The notes under the pieces are model-generated. The model saw only the letters and a program-made list of their open reading frames with translations. It searched no databases and was not told where the DNA came from. Shown here one piece after another: positions 11,901-22,655 of a DNA stretch of 64,000 nt. How positions within the stretch are numbered: the stretch's first letter is position 1; every line of letters starts with the position of its first letter. The position numbers were made by a program, and so were the translations under genes. This DNA is from Rhodamnia argentea (Eukaryota > Streptophyta > Magnoliopsida > Myrtales > Myrtaceae): the NCBI RefSeq assembly GCF_020921035.1, contig NC_063152.1:31867903-31931902 (forward strand). The letters run 5' to 3'.

Positions 11901-13462
11901 GATTTCGTAAAACACAAGTTCAAGTACTTTAGTAGATCTTTCTACTTTTAAGAACGATTTCTTAGCCATCTTTGCTTATAAACATATTTCACAATCTTTC
12001 TTATCCAAATTATCATAAGATATCATACCACGTTTATTCATAAATTTCAAAGTTCTATATCCAATATGTGATAGTCTATTATACCATAAAGAAGATGACT
12101 CAAGCATATAAATAGAAATGAATTTCTCATTAATACTTAATTTGAACATTCTGTTACAAAAGTAACATTTCCCAACAAATGTCTCATACTTAGACAGGAT
12201 AAGCTTATCAGCCTCTAACACAACTTTAATTCCATTCTTGCACAATAAATTTGTTGGTACAAGATTCTTATGAATATCGGGAACATGCAGCACATTGATC
12301 AAAGTCAATTTCTTTCCAGTAGTGAATTGCAAATCAACAGTGCTTGTCCCTAGAACAATTATAGTATTGTGGTTTCCCATCAACACTTGCTGTTCCTTCT
12401 CCACAGAAGTATAAGATTTGAATTGGCTTTTACCATTGCAGACATGTACAGTTGCACCGGAATCAAACCACCAACCCTTTGAATCATTTACGGTTACCAT
12501 GTTTAATTCAGTCACCACCCCAATATGCAATTCAGAAACCATAACTACTAATCCGTTGATGTTTTGATCCACAATATTTGCTCTTGCGTCAACCTTTTTG
12601 CTTTTTCCGGTTGCAACACTTCTTCTTGTAGTGGCCGTTTTTACCACAGTAAAAGCAAGACTTGTCCTTCTTGAATGTGTTGCTATTGCTAGGTTTGTTG
12701 TTGGTGGTGGTGTCGGTGAACTTCCTCTTGTTTTCCTTCATATTTTCTTTGTCTCTATTCATATTGCCATTCTCAACAAAATGTACCTTGTTTGCAACTT
12801 CTTTCATGTAATTAGCCTCACGTTCCCGAGAACCTTCCTCAATTCGAATGTGTTTTATCAAATTGTCCATGGTCAAATTCTCGGTTCTATGGAGAAGTTT
12901 CTTTCAATAGTCTTTCCAAATTGAAGGCAATTTTGAAATAATTGTAGTAATTTGAAGAGGTTTAGAGACTTCAATCGGAAGATCTTTGAGTTTAACAGCA
13001 TATATTTGATGTTCCTCCACTTGCTTAGAGATAGAATTTCCATTAACTATGGTGAATTCAAAATATTTGAAAGCAGTAAATCTATCAATACCTTGTTTTT
13101 CAATGTTGTATTTGGTCTCTAAGGTATTCCAAATGTCTCTGGGACTTGTGTAAAATCGAAAAGTTTCGTAGAGTCGATCTGACAGAGCATTGAGAATCCT
13201 TCCTCGGCACCTCCTTTCATCATCCTCATGTCTCTTCCTTGCAGCCTTGATTTCATCAGAATAGTCGTCTTTTGGATCAAGGATAGTGTGCAAATTGGGA
13301 TCCAAGATGTAGAAGATATATAATTCAGATAAAAGAAAGATCATGTTGTCCTTCTAACAGATGAAATTAGTTCCATCATAAGGATTGATTCGCAATCTGT
13401 CGAGATTGCAAGCATTTGACATAGACAGTGTCTCCATCTTTACGAAAATAATACCTTAAAAC

Positions 13463-13957
13463 TGTTGGAATAAACTTGAGAATCTGATGAAGATAGAGAA
13501 GTAGAAACAGATCCTTGATGCTTTGATGCGTGATGACGATCGCTATCCTTAAAGTATTATTTTCCCCACTTTTGTTGCCGCCAAGTTTAGAACAAATATA
13601 ACTCCAAGATACACACTAAAGTCGTAGAGAAACAAGTTCGGCAATTACTCAATCTCTCTCTTGGAAATTTCACCTTGAAAGCGTAGTGTGTGTATAAAAG
13701 AGAAAAGACGAAGAGAGTTATATATTTGTGAAGTTGTGAACAGTTGTGAGCAATATCAATAACATACGATTTGGTGTCCATTTAAAGATATCAAATCAAT
13801 ACAACTCTTGGGAATAGGTACCTTATCTCCAACCATCACCACTCTTCACATTTGAAATGACTTATTTTCAAAACTGTCAGTCATCTCTATTTTGAAACAA
13901 AGAGTCATCTCTTTTCATTAAAGAGTCACATCTTTATGATAACAAATTATTTCAACA
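13463..13957 (-). repeat. Right (5') LTR of the Copia element
   Basis: 495 bp, starting TGTTGG and ending CAACA. It pairs with 8440-8967. It is the upstream LTR of the minus-strand element and holds the putative promoter (TATAAAAGAG near 13.69 kb on the plus-strand reading). Confidence 0.9.
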
Positions 13958-14117
13958 ATCGTAACCATCAACTTCAGAAACAAAAGCAACATTAAGAGAC
14001 CCATATTAAACGTATATACATGAAAGTAACTTTTTGCTTGAAGATGACATGTACGCGGAAAGAGTCACCATTGCTTGCGTTCAAACGGAGTTGGCATTTG
14101 CCCGAAACTGGAACCAT

Positions 14118-16061
14118 CTAGACCGGACCTTCCATCAACTGTCTCAGATCTGCGGGAAGGTTGGAAAGATCTGCCCTCGAGTTCAAGATGGACATCGCCT
14201 CTGCAATCGAGGGCCGAAGGCTAACATCGAGATGAGCACACCAAAGCCCCACGATCATCAAGACCTTCGCCTGTTCCTTGTCGAAATTTATGCCGAGCTT
14301 CAAGTCCATGGGCAAGTTCCCCTGCCCATATTGCTTCCGAACCCACTCTACCAGGTGGACTTGGTCTTGGATGACTCTTCTCCCACATACTATTTCCAAA
14401 AGGACGACTCCGAAACTGAAGACATCGGATTCCTTACTTACCTTACCAGTCTGATAGCATTCCGGAGCCAAGTAACCCTGCGTTCCTTTCAGTTGGGTTG
14501 TTTTTTGGCCTTTGGCGTGGTCGACTAGCCTAGCCAAGCCGAAATCTCCCAATTTGGCCTCGAACTTTTCATCGAGCAAGGCGTTGCTAGATTTGATATC
14601 CCTGTGGATCACGCATTGATTCCATTTTTCGTGCAGGTGGTGCAGGCCCGAGGCTAATCCCTGAGCGATGTTGTACCTCCTTTCCCACGTCAACAAGCTT
14701 CTGCCTTTAAAAAGATGATCCTCCAAGCTACCTTCTCTCATGAATTCGTAAACCAGGGCGAACTTGTTTGCCTCGTGACAATATCCTAAAAGTTGCACCA
14801 AGTTTCTGTGCTTAAGTTGGCTTCCCGACATCACCTCGGACAGATACTCATCTATTCCTTGGTTTGAATCAGAGTGTATTATCTTCACAGCGACTGGGGT
14901 GCAAGCGTCTCCTATGTGCCCTTCATATACGTTGCCGAAACCTCCTTTTCCCAAGATCCTGGCCTCTGCAAAAGAATTGGTCGCAGTCATCAACTCTTCA
15001 TATGAGAACTTCTTGAGTCTCAACTTTTCGAGCTTCTCAGTTAAATTCGCATTGTGGTCGTCTTCTTCTATACCTCTCTCGGTGTCGATCATGTTCTCTT
15101 CAGTTTTCTTAGATGCATTATCATCCTCCCGCCTAACATTGCTCGGGTATGGACGAGTGACTTTTGCCCTACAATATACCCAAGCAAGAATGATTACCAC
15201 CAATATACCAACGCAGCCAATGGCTATGAGCAGCCACTGCCGCCAAGATAAGGTAGTCTTTTCGGGCCGGAGCCGTAAACTAGAGCTAAATTCCCATGAG
15301 TGGATGATGTGATATTCAAATGCAGCTCCAGTGGCAGCTGAGAAACCAACATCCACCCACTCTGGTAAATACTCACTTAAGTTGAGTGGGGCATAGTGAA
15401 GACTGATTGAGTTACTGGAATTCCCATCAGCGTCCATCAAGACAACGCTCAAATTTTTCGCCTGTGATTCGTACGTTATCGAAGCATTAACCAACCCACT
15501 GACCTTCATGGTTTTGTTCAACCATGGGACGGCGACATTGGCCACAGACCTGATGTTGTTTAAATCTATACCAACATGTGGAACATCCCCATCCCAGGGA
15601 TTCTTGAAAGTGTCAATCTCGATTGCAACAAAAGAACCCCTGGGAAGACCTAGATATTCTCCTCCCCAGTCACATGACATGCCTGAGCCTGGAGGAGCAA
15701 CAAAGAAAGCCAACCCATCGCCGGAAACGTTCCTACTTTGAGAGTCGATGCTGAATACAAACTGGGCGACGAAATCTGCCGCATTCCCCGTAGCCTTGTC
15801 CCAAAGACGCATTTCCTTGGAATACATAGCTTGCCCGCAATTTCCACTCGGGTTTTGGTTCGGCTGGCTTGGGCTGAGATATAGGTTAGGAGACAGCACA
15901 GAGGCATTCCCTTGAATGTCTAGGAGCTTGAGGCTCTCAGAGCTAAATGAGGGGAAATCAAAAGATGTGTTCTCAAAGCGCGTAGCTGAAGCTAAAAAGG
16001 GTTTGAACAGAGAGACCATCAAGACTACTACTAATGTGGATGTGGGAGCTTGATCCATCAT
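14118..16061 (-). CDS. L-type lectin receptor-like kinase (copy 2, intact)
   Basis: A single-exon plasma-membrane receptor kinase of 647 aa, the usual length for plant L-type LecRKs. I chose the start at 16061 (MMDQAPTSTL) because a hydrophobic signal peptide (about residues 3-25, cleaved near ASATR) follows at once. The frame is open another 98 codons upstream, but that part has no lectin homology. The legume-lectin domain spans about 28-268, with GDGLAFFVAP and the metal-loop stretch EIDTFKNPWDGDVPHVGIDLN. A membrane helix lies at about 276-297. The kinase spans about 366-630: GKGGFGNV 371-378, K393, HRDIK 486-490 (RD type), DFG 506-508 and APE 532-534, so all catalytic residues are present. 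The family senses carbohydrates or extracellular ligands in defence and stress signalling; the ligand here is unknown. The neighbours on both sides are dead paralogues. Confidence 0.93.
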   Translation of the reverse strand: MMDQAPTSTLVVVLMVSLFKPFLASATRFENTSFDFPSFSSESLKLLDIQGNASVLSPNLYLSPSQPNQNPSGNCGQAMYSKEMRLWDKATGNAADFVAQFVFSIDSQSRNVSGDGLAFFVAPPGSGMSCDWGGEYLGLPRGSFVAIEIDTFKNPWDGDVPHVGIDLNNIRSVANVAVPWLNKTMKVSGLVNASITYESQAKNLSVVLMDADGNSSNSISLHYAPLNLSEYLPEWVDVGFSAATGAAFEYHIIHSWEFSSSLRLRPEKTTLSWRQWLLIAIGCVGILVVIILAWVYCRAKVTRPYPSNVRREDDNASKKTEENMIDTERGIEEDDHNANLTEKLEKLRLKKFSYEELMTATNSFAEARILGKGGFGNVYEGHIGDACTPVAVKIIHSDSNQGIDEYLSEVMSGSQLKHRNLVQLLGYCHEANKFALVYEFMREGSLEDHLFKGRSLLTWERRYNIAQGLASGLHHLHEKWNQCVIHRDIKSSNALLDEKFEAKLGDFGLARLVDHAKGQKTTQLKGTQGYLAPECYQTGKVSKESDVFSFGVVLLEIVCGRRVIQDQVHLVEWVRKQYGQGNLPMDLKLGINFDKEQAKVLMIVGLWCAHLDVSLRPSIAEAMSILNSRADLSNLPADLRQLMEGPV

Positions 16062-17949
16062 ACTCACCGCTCGGCAATTAAAACTGAAAAAGGTGATGCG
16101 ACCACCAAGCTCTAGTGGCAAAGTGACAATCGCCATAATAAGTCTGACAATCACCAAGCTCAGCGGGATTCTATTGGAACCTTGAAATAGGCTCGACGAA
16201 CCGCGTGTTACTAAGAAAGACAGCATAATATGGTTGAGAACGGCCGGCTGTAATGTCTGGTTGATCTCATGTGGGAGGATGTTCCTAGGAAACATATTAC
16301 AAGTCTGACTAGATGATCGGACGGCAGATTTAGATATAATTAAGGGCATCATCAAACGAAAATCGTATTCGGTGATCCTATATTAAGCCAAGTCTTTCGG
16401 TCGTCTTATTTGTCGATGTGAAAACAAATTAAATATAGAGGAATTGAGTTGTTGCTGTTGTGTCCTTTCGATCAATTTAAAAGGCGATGTCCATGTCTTC
16501 TAGGAAGAACCGATGCGACGGGTAAATAAAACTCTTTCTTATCAATTACAAGTTTCGTATGCATTTCTTTGCGACGCCTTAAATTCACCAACTCTTTCTA
16601 CAAATTACTGACCTTAATTGCAGTAACTTATCAATAATTCTCTGATTAAATTACTAACTAGAGATCGAGTTACCAGCTATCATTTGAGTTGTATATGAAG
16701 CATTTTTTTTTAAATTACCAACTTTTCTGATCTTTATCAACTTTAAATTACCTTTCTTCCAATTGTTTATAGAATCCCAAAAACTCTACCCTACCTTAAA
16801 CCCTAATCCTCTTTGCTTCCTTCATCGTTTTGCCCTGCCAACACCCTAATCCTCTTTTATTCTCTCTTATTGTTCCATTACCAAATCCCCTCTTCCCAAA
16901 TAATCTTTCCTCAGCTTCGATTTCTTCAATTTCTTAATTCGTGGTTTTCAGCTTAGAAATAAATACTTCTTCTCTAGAAATTAACTTTTGGTCACTAGTT
17001 GAATTTTATACTTTTGCTTCTGAGCAGAAGTTGATTTTTCTACTTCTGGAGAGAAGTAATTTTTTTTTTTTACTTGTTCAATTGGCTCTATTTCTAGAAT
17101 AAAAAAATGCTCCAAAATTTGCGTTTTATGCAAGCCCTTGACCCTTGAAATTTCTTCTAGCTATTCTGGACTATAAGTCAATGGATTCTCTCCATTATAC
17201 ATTATTGTAGAACAACCCCATCCCAACCTCATTACATACAAACCCATTCGTCAAAATACTCATTCTGAAACTTACCAGCGACCATCTCCACTAACATCGT
17301 TTGCAATAGGCGACCTTCCTTCAATCCATTGATAGTTAGTCTGGTTTTTCTTCTCGAGGTCCATCGCCCGCATCTTAAGGCTAGGACCCGTCGAATTTAC
17401 GTATCAATACCATCTGAACTGCCATTACTAAAATAGAGAAAAAAGAGGATAATGTAAGGGAAAATTCTCTACAACTCGGAAAACCTCATCTTGAGAATTT
17501 AAGATAAGAAATTGTTAGTTTACCTCTTTTAACCAACTTGATCCCATGGTTCCATCCAATGAGTTGGTTTAGTAGTTAAGCCCCTTACGTGTGTGGTATA
17601 GACGCAGTATACAAGAACCAATATCTAACTAGTCAAGAGTGGCTGTTATATTCTTCTCAGATGATGTTTTGCTTTGTTTAGTATCTTCGAAATCACGTTC
17701 TGCATGCAATTCGTTAGACTATCACAGGAAGTTGCAAAAATCGTATCTTGCAAGAGTCGTTACGGCAATCTCTATTTCTTTTTCGTTATTTTTTGCAGTA
17801 TCATAGCAATCCTAACCATCAATTTCAAGATTAAGACACATTTAAGAAACATACTTACAAAACTTTAACATTTTGCTTGTAGATTACATACACATGTATA
17901 ACATTTTGCTTCAAGATGGCATACCAACATGTAACTCTGAGACTTCATG
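16062..17949. other. Intergenic DNA between lectin kinase copies, with repeat segments
   Basis: The first 300 bp is promoter-proximal DNA of the lectin kinase gene and shares phrases (AAGGGCATCATC, TCGATGTGAAA) with the region upstream of copy 3. From 16.56 to 16.76 kb it carries the TTACCAAC-type AT-rich repeat. From 16.96 to 17.11 kb a segment (TAGAAATTAACTTTTGGTC) matches the AT-rich arm at 45.42 kb. I recognise no gene. Confidence 0.5.
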
Positions 17950-19372
17950 GCCCGCACTCAGAGCGAGGCATTTGCCTAAAGCAAAAAGCATCAAGCCGAG
18001 ACCTTCGGATCAGTAACATGTTAGGACTGTGGCATATACGAGGGGAGGTTGGGATGCCTCGCCTTCAAGGTCAGAACGGCCATTGCTGCTTCGATCGAAG
18101 GCCTAGAGTTAACGGTGGGATGAGCACACCAGAGCCCCAATACCATCAAGGCTTTCGCCTGTCTCTTGTTGAAATCTTTGCCGAGCCTCGAGTCCACGGC
18201 ATTGAGCAACTTCCCATGCCCATAATGCTCCCAAACCCACTTTACAAGGGCATGTTGGACTTGGTCTGCTCGTGCCGACTCCACAGCACGTCTCCCACAT
18301 ACTATCTCCAGAAGGACGACTCCAAAACTGTAAACATTAGATTCCTTATTTGCCTTACCTATTTCACAATACTCTAGAGCCGCATAACCCCATGTTCCTA
18401 TCATTTCAGTTGTTTTTCACCCTTTGGCATGGTCCACTAGCCTAGCCAAGCCGAAATCTCCTAATTTGCCTCCGACGTTTCATCCAACATGGCGTTACTG
18501 GATTTTATATCCCTGTGGATCACACATTGCTTACAATCTCTATGCAGGTAGTGCAGCCCCGAGGCTAATCCCATAGCAATGTTGTACCTCCTTTCCCATG
18601 TCGACAAGGTGCTTTCCATAAGCAGATGATCCTCCAAGCTACCATGTTTCATGAATTCGTAAACCAGGGCGAAGTTATTTGCCTCGTGAAAGCAGCCTAT
18701 AAGTTGCACCAAGTTTCTGTGCCTAAGCTGGCTTAAGGACCTCATCTCCGACACTTACTCCTATCTCCCTTGGCCTAAAACTGAGTTCATCACCTTCACA
18801 GCGACCACTGTGCGATCGTCTCCTGTTTGCCCTTTATAAACTACCCCAAAACCTCCTTTCCCCAGAATCCTATCATCTGCAAAAGAATTGGTCGCGGTCG
18901 TCAATTCTTGATAGGAGAACCTCTTAGGTCCATTGAACTACTCGAGCTCGTGTTAATTTCACTCCTTGCTTGCCTGCTTCCTCCACATTATTTCCCTCTG
19001 GCAAATCCGCCGCCGAAATGGTTTCCCTAGCAAGAGTTGATGCTGAACGTAAATCGGGCCGTGAAATCCAACACATTCCCAGTGGCATCGTCCCAAAGGT
19101 CCACTTTTGAGGAATACATAGCTTGGCCGCATTCCCTGTGGGTGCTCCAGTTCCGCTGGCTTACATATAGGTAAGGAGACACTACAAAGGCATTCCCTTG
19201 AATGTCTAGGAGCTTGAGGCTCTCAGAGCCAAAGGATCAAAAATTGAAAAATATGTTCTCAAGGTGTGTAGCTGAAGCCGAAAAGGGTTTGAGCAAAGAG
19301 TCATCAAGGGTAGTACTAACGTGGAGCTGATCTTTATGTCTTCCAAAGCTTTTCATGTTGGATGTTCTTGAT
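17950..19372 (-). pseudogene. L-type lectin receptor kinase pseudogene (copy 3)
   Basis: This third head-to-tail copy is non-functional. From its 5' end, the N-terminal lectin portion survives near 19345-19040 (words matching LLDIQGNA and SPNLYLS of copy 2). The rest of the lectin domain and the membrane segment, equal to about residues 100-300 of copy 2, are missing between about 19.04 and 18.96 kb. The kinase resumes with a GKGGFGVVY-type loop near 18.86 kb, then LRHRNLVQL and HRDIKSSN in 18754-18461, and the C-lobe (SFGVVLLEIVCGRR) in 18404-18021. Frames change between these blocks and the activation segment is damaged. It retains higher identity in the kinase C-lobe to copy 1 than to copy 2 (for example LNAVDSRLGKDF versus LLDAVDSRLSRN). 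Confidence 0.9.
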
Positions 19373-19637
19373 GTTTGGCGGATCTGGTTACTGCTTGCGA
19401 ACTCTAAGCGTCGTGCAGTGCCGGCGTGGGCAGTTTAACATCTTCATCACTCTCGGCTGCGCAGCTGTCTGTGATAAAACAGAAGACGTGGTTAGAGTGA
19501 CGATGATCGCCTCGGTGCGCCCGACTCGATAAAGAACGGCAGCATTTAGAGACTATCGATGTGAAAGCAAATTAAAAATAATGAAGGGCATCATCGACAG
19601 ATAATGGGGGTCCATGACATTGTAATGAGTCAAAAGT

Positions 19638-19689
19638 CTTTCTATAATCATTCGACCACAAAAAAAAAAAAAAAAGCCTTTCTATAATC
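19638..19689. repeat. Micro-insertion, TTCGACCAC plus A-tract
   Basis: A perfect 12-bp direct repeat CTTTCTATAATC (19638-19649 and 19678-19689) flanks ATTCGACCAC followed by a run of about 15 A. It is one of the clearest members of the class because the flank, junction motif and A-tail are all intact. Confidence 0.65.
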
Positions 19690-19734
19690 CATCTAATGAA
19701 ATGCTTTAACAGTAGACCATGCCTTTGTCTTAAT

Positions 19735-20170
19735 CTAATAGCTTAAGCTTTTAAATCATTTGGTAGTAATCTCGCATGGGATCGGAGCTTGATGTCCTGA
19801 GTTCAAATCTTCCATGTTCTTATTTGCCTCCTCAAGTGCATATTTCAACACTTTGTGCTAAGACCAAACTCCAACCTCCATATAAGGGGAGTGTTAGAAT
19901 ATTTAAATAACAGATCACATATTTATTTAATAGCTTAAACTTTTAAACAATTGGCATAGTCTCACGAAATCTCACATGATATCAGAATAAGATGTCATAA
20001 GTTCAAATATTCCATGCCCTTATTTTCCTCCCTAATTGAATTTTTTTGTGCTTTAGATAAAGACCAAAGTACAGCCTCCCCAATTGCATATTTTCATGTT
20101 TAGATAAAGACCAAAGTACAGCCTCCCCAATTGCATATTTTCATGCTTTAGACAAAGACCAATGTGCATC
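19735..20170 (+). mobile_element. TRIM-like short LTR element remnant
   Basis: A fossil of a small LTR element with no coding region. A purine tract AAGGGGA near 19.89 kb is followed by TGTTAGAATATTTAAATAA, an LTR-like start. The phrase AATAGCTTAARCTTTTAAA occurs twice (near 19737 and 19926). Each is followed by a degenerate primer-site-like word (GGGATCGGAGC, then GATATCAGAATAAG) and GAGTTCAAAT or AAGTTCAAAT. This LTR-interior-LTR-interior order suggests a rearranged copy. It is old and decayed. Its right edge overlaps a 47-bp tandem repeat. Confidence 0.5.
20052..20160. repeat. 47-bp tandem repeat, about 2.3 copies
   Basis: The unit starting TTTAGATAAAGACCAAAGT occupies 20052-20098 and 20099-20145 without change. 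A partial third copy follows with one substitution (TTTAGACAAAGACC). The near-identity of the first two units implies a recent duplication. Confidence 0.85.
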
Positions 20171-20479
20171 CAAGTGTGGTCATATAACAATGAGTCAACT
20201 CCTTCTAGGTGCAACCCGTGAGATTAGTGAATTGGCAGAACTCTCGGTCACTTTGATAAGTGTCAATTAACTATTGATTAAAAAATAATCCCTTATACTG
20301 TTTGAAATAATTAGCAAATAAAAAATATCTTCATTATCGATAAAAATTTATGTCTAACATTTTAGTGAACAATGAGAATTCTTTTCATTCATTTTCTGTT
20401 GCAAACGACATAAGCCATTGTTTTTAGGACAATATTTTTCAAACCATTCATTTTTTGTAAAATAAATGTCGTATAAGCT

Positions 20480-21045
20480 TTTATACTTACTTTTATATAA
20501 AATTACCAGTCTAAATTATGGTGACCCGCTAATTTTTTTAAAATTAAGTCACCCAATAGTTCTGGGTTTTCAACTCTCATTTAATTGTTCATTTTAAATT
20601 AGCAACTTCTTAATTGAGTTACCAACTTTTATTTGTCTTTTAGCATTTTAGAGAATACTAGCCTAAATTAGTATGACTCATAAGTGTTTTCCCTTTGAAT
20701 TACCATAAATAATTGGCTATCGACTCTTGCTTAAGCTACTTCCCCACGTTAATTTATTTTCTTTTAATTTTGCAAATTGTATTTATCAATTACACAGTTT
20801 TATTTGTTTCTATTACCAGCTCTTCTTAAAATAACAGGCCTTAATTACGTTGACTTACTAGTTTTTATGCCAACTCTTGTTTGAGTTACTTATTAAGTTC
20901 TTTCTTTTATTAACCAACTTTTCTTAGCTTTATCAACTTTTTATTTACATTTCTTAACCTCACTTTAAATTTACCAAAGGTTATATGAAATTACTTACTT
21001 TAATTTAAGTGATTTAATTTATACACTCCATCTAAGTGTTGGTGT
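20480..21045. repeat. AT-rich TTACCAACT-type repeat domain
   Basis: A degenerate repeat of ACCAACTTTTATT and GAGTTACC words, the reverse complement of the motif that fills 1-1.9 kb. The right end (20935-21040) is collinear with 6265-6385. It contains no gene. Confidence 0.55.
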
Positions 21046-21169
21046 GTGGTTCATACTCCCCATCAACAGGAAAGAACGGGGATCCTCTACTAAATATATC
21101 CCTAGTTTAACGTTAAAACAAGATAAATCTTGAATCTCGATTTCTATTTCTCGATTTTACACTCTATTT

Positions 21170-22655
21170 CATTGTGGACATATGAGAAGATGAAGAAGGA
21201 TTCTAGACGAAGCTACAAAGCCTTTATCAGAACAAGTCGCTTGTGACAGGGTTGTTTTCGCAAAAGCGATGCACAATCTTTGGATGAGTGAAGGTGATTC
21301 TTTTTTTGCATACTTAAATGAGTTTAATACTATCTCTAGGCAACTTGCATCTATTGATGTTAATTTACATGAGGAGGATAAAGCATGTACCTTGTTGTGT
21401 CCACTACCCAACTCATCGGAACATATAATTGTTTCAATTGGCACTAGTGTTAGTTCGTTATCCTTTGAGAACGTTGTACTGATTTATTGTCCGAGGAGAT
21501 GAGGAGAGCATGTTCCCATAATGCGATGAATGAGGCCCTTTTCGTAAGAGGAAGGAACAGTGAATGATCCAAATCCATAGTTGGTGACAAGACTAAAGAA
21601 AGGTCTAAAAGCTAAGATCAATTCGAAATAAAATGTTGGAAGTGTGGAAAAGCTGGACCCTTGAAGAAGGATTGCAAAAGTAAGAGTGTAGGTCCAGAGA
21701 AGTGAGATAAGGCACTATCGTCTAGTACAAAGAAAGATGATTACGGTAGCACGGGAGACACGTATCTCGTCCGCAACTCATCTCAGCTTGACCACAGTGG
21801 ATGGATAATTCATACTAGAGCATATTTTCATATAATGCCTCATAGAGATTGGTTCTATTGCTATGAGACACATCGGGGAGGTAAAGTGCAAATAAGATTC
21901 CTTATCTTACCGGGAATCTTATCTTTGCAAGTATTCATGCAAGTTAACCATGGATCTATGTTGATTGCTAGAGGTGAACGGTATGAAAAATTGTGGAAAT
22001 TATTGAAAAGCACGGTGATTAGTGGTAAAAGTTATATCTTAGAATAGGTGGAAGAAGATCCTGCAATGTTATGGTATCGAAGATTGGGTCATATTAGTGA
22101 GAAAGGACTGGTGACCTTTTCTTTATAAATGATGGCGGATGCAATCCCAACATGTTCTATGGATTTCGAATTTTGTGAATATTTTCTACATGGAAAACAT
22201 AATCGGGTATCTTTTGAATTCATAGGAGGGAGAGTGAAAGAAATTCCAAATTTGATCCACAATAACATCTTCGGTCCTACACCAACAGCATCTTTTGGAA
22301 AATCAATATATTATGTTTCTTTTACTAACGATATTTCTAGATATGTGAGGAGTTTATTTCTTGTATAGGAAAGATGATGCGTTTGAAAAGTTTCGCCAGT
22401 TCAAAGCTTTGGTGAAAAATTAATTTGAAAGAAAATTGCGAACTAACAATGGAAGAGGATTTTGTTCAATGAAATTTAATCAATTTTGTGCAACTAGTGT
22501 CATTACAAGGCAAAAAACAACACCCTAACACCACAATAGAATGGCGTGGTAGAGAGGCTTAATCGATCTCTCATGGAGAAGGCAATGAGTATGCTAAGTG
22601 GTGTAAGCTTAGCAATTGAATTTTGGACGGAAGCAGTCCCCACCACATGCTATCT
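21170..22655 (+). mobile_element. Truncated Ty1/Copia fossil
   Basis: Copia coding remnants lie on the plus strand in the right order: gag (about 21.18-21.50 kb, LWMSEGDSFFAYLNEFN), a zinc knuckle (about 21.64-21.69 kb), a protease-like stretch (about 21.80 kb), the pre-integrase and integrase core, and MVERLNRSLMEKAMSML near 22.55-22.62 kb. No LTR is visible at either side and the polymerase half is absent. The reading frame is broken many times. The right edge coincides with the inverted-arm element at 22.65-23.40 kb, which probably inserted into it or replaced its 3' half. Confidence 0.85.

Larger units (their letters stand above)
8440..13957 (-). mobile_element. Ty1/Copia retrotransposon, nearly full length, broken
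   Basis: Two LTRs (8440-8967 and 13463-13957) bound a Copia interior read on the minus strand. The parts, in order, are gag capsid (about 12.90-13.34 kb), a CCHC zinc knuckle (about 12.62-12.66 kb), aspartic protease with DSGA (about 12.46 kb), integrase (about 11.1-12.1 kb), reverse transcriptase (about 10.2-11.0 kb, with YVDDM near 10.41 kb) and RNase H (about 9.6-10.1 kb). A purine-rich tract AAGTGGAGG abuts the left LTR. The reading frame is interrupted in roughly eight to ten places, so the element is dead. By eye the LTRs differ at about 45 of 495 aligned positions (about 9%), which suggests an insertion several million years old. I see no clear 5-bp flanking duplication. Confidence 0.95.

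Noticed and set aside
20052-20160. Possible CRISPR-like array
   Set aside because: Directly adjoining 47-bp tandem units with no spacers in a plant nuclear context; a plain tandem repeat.
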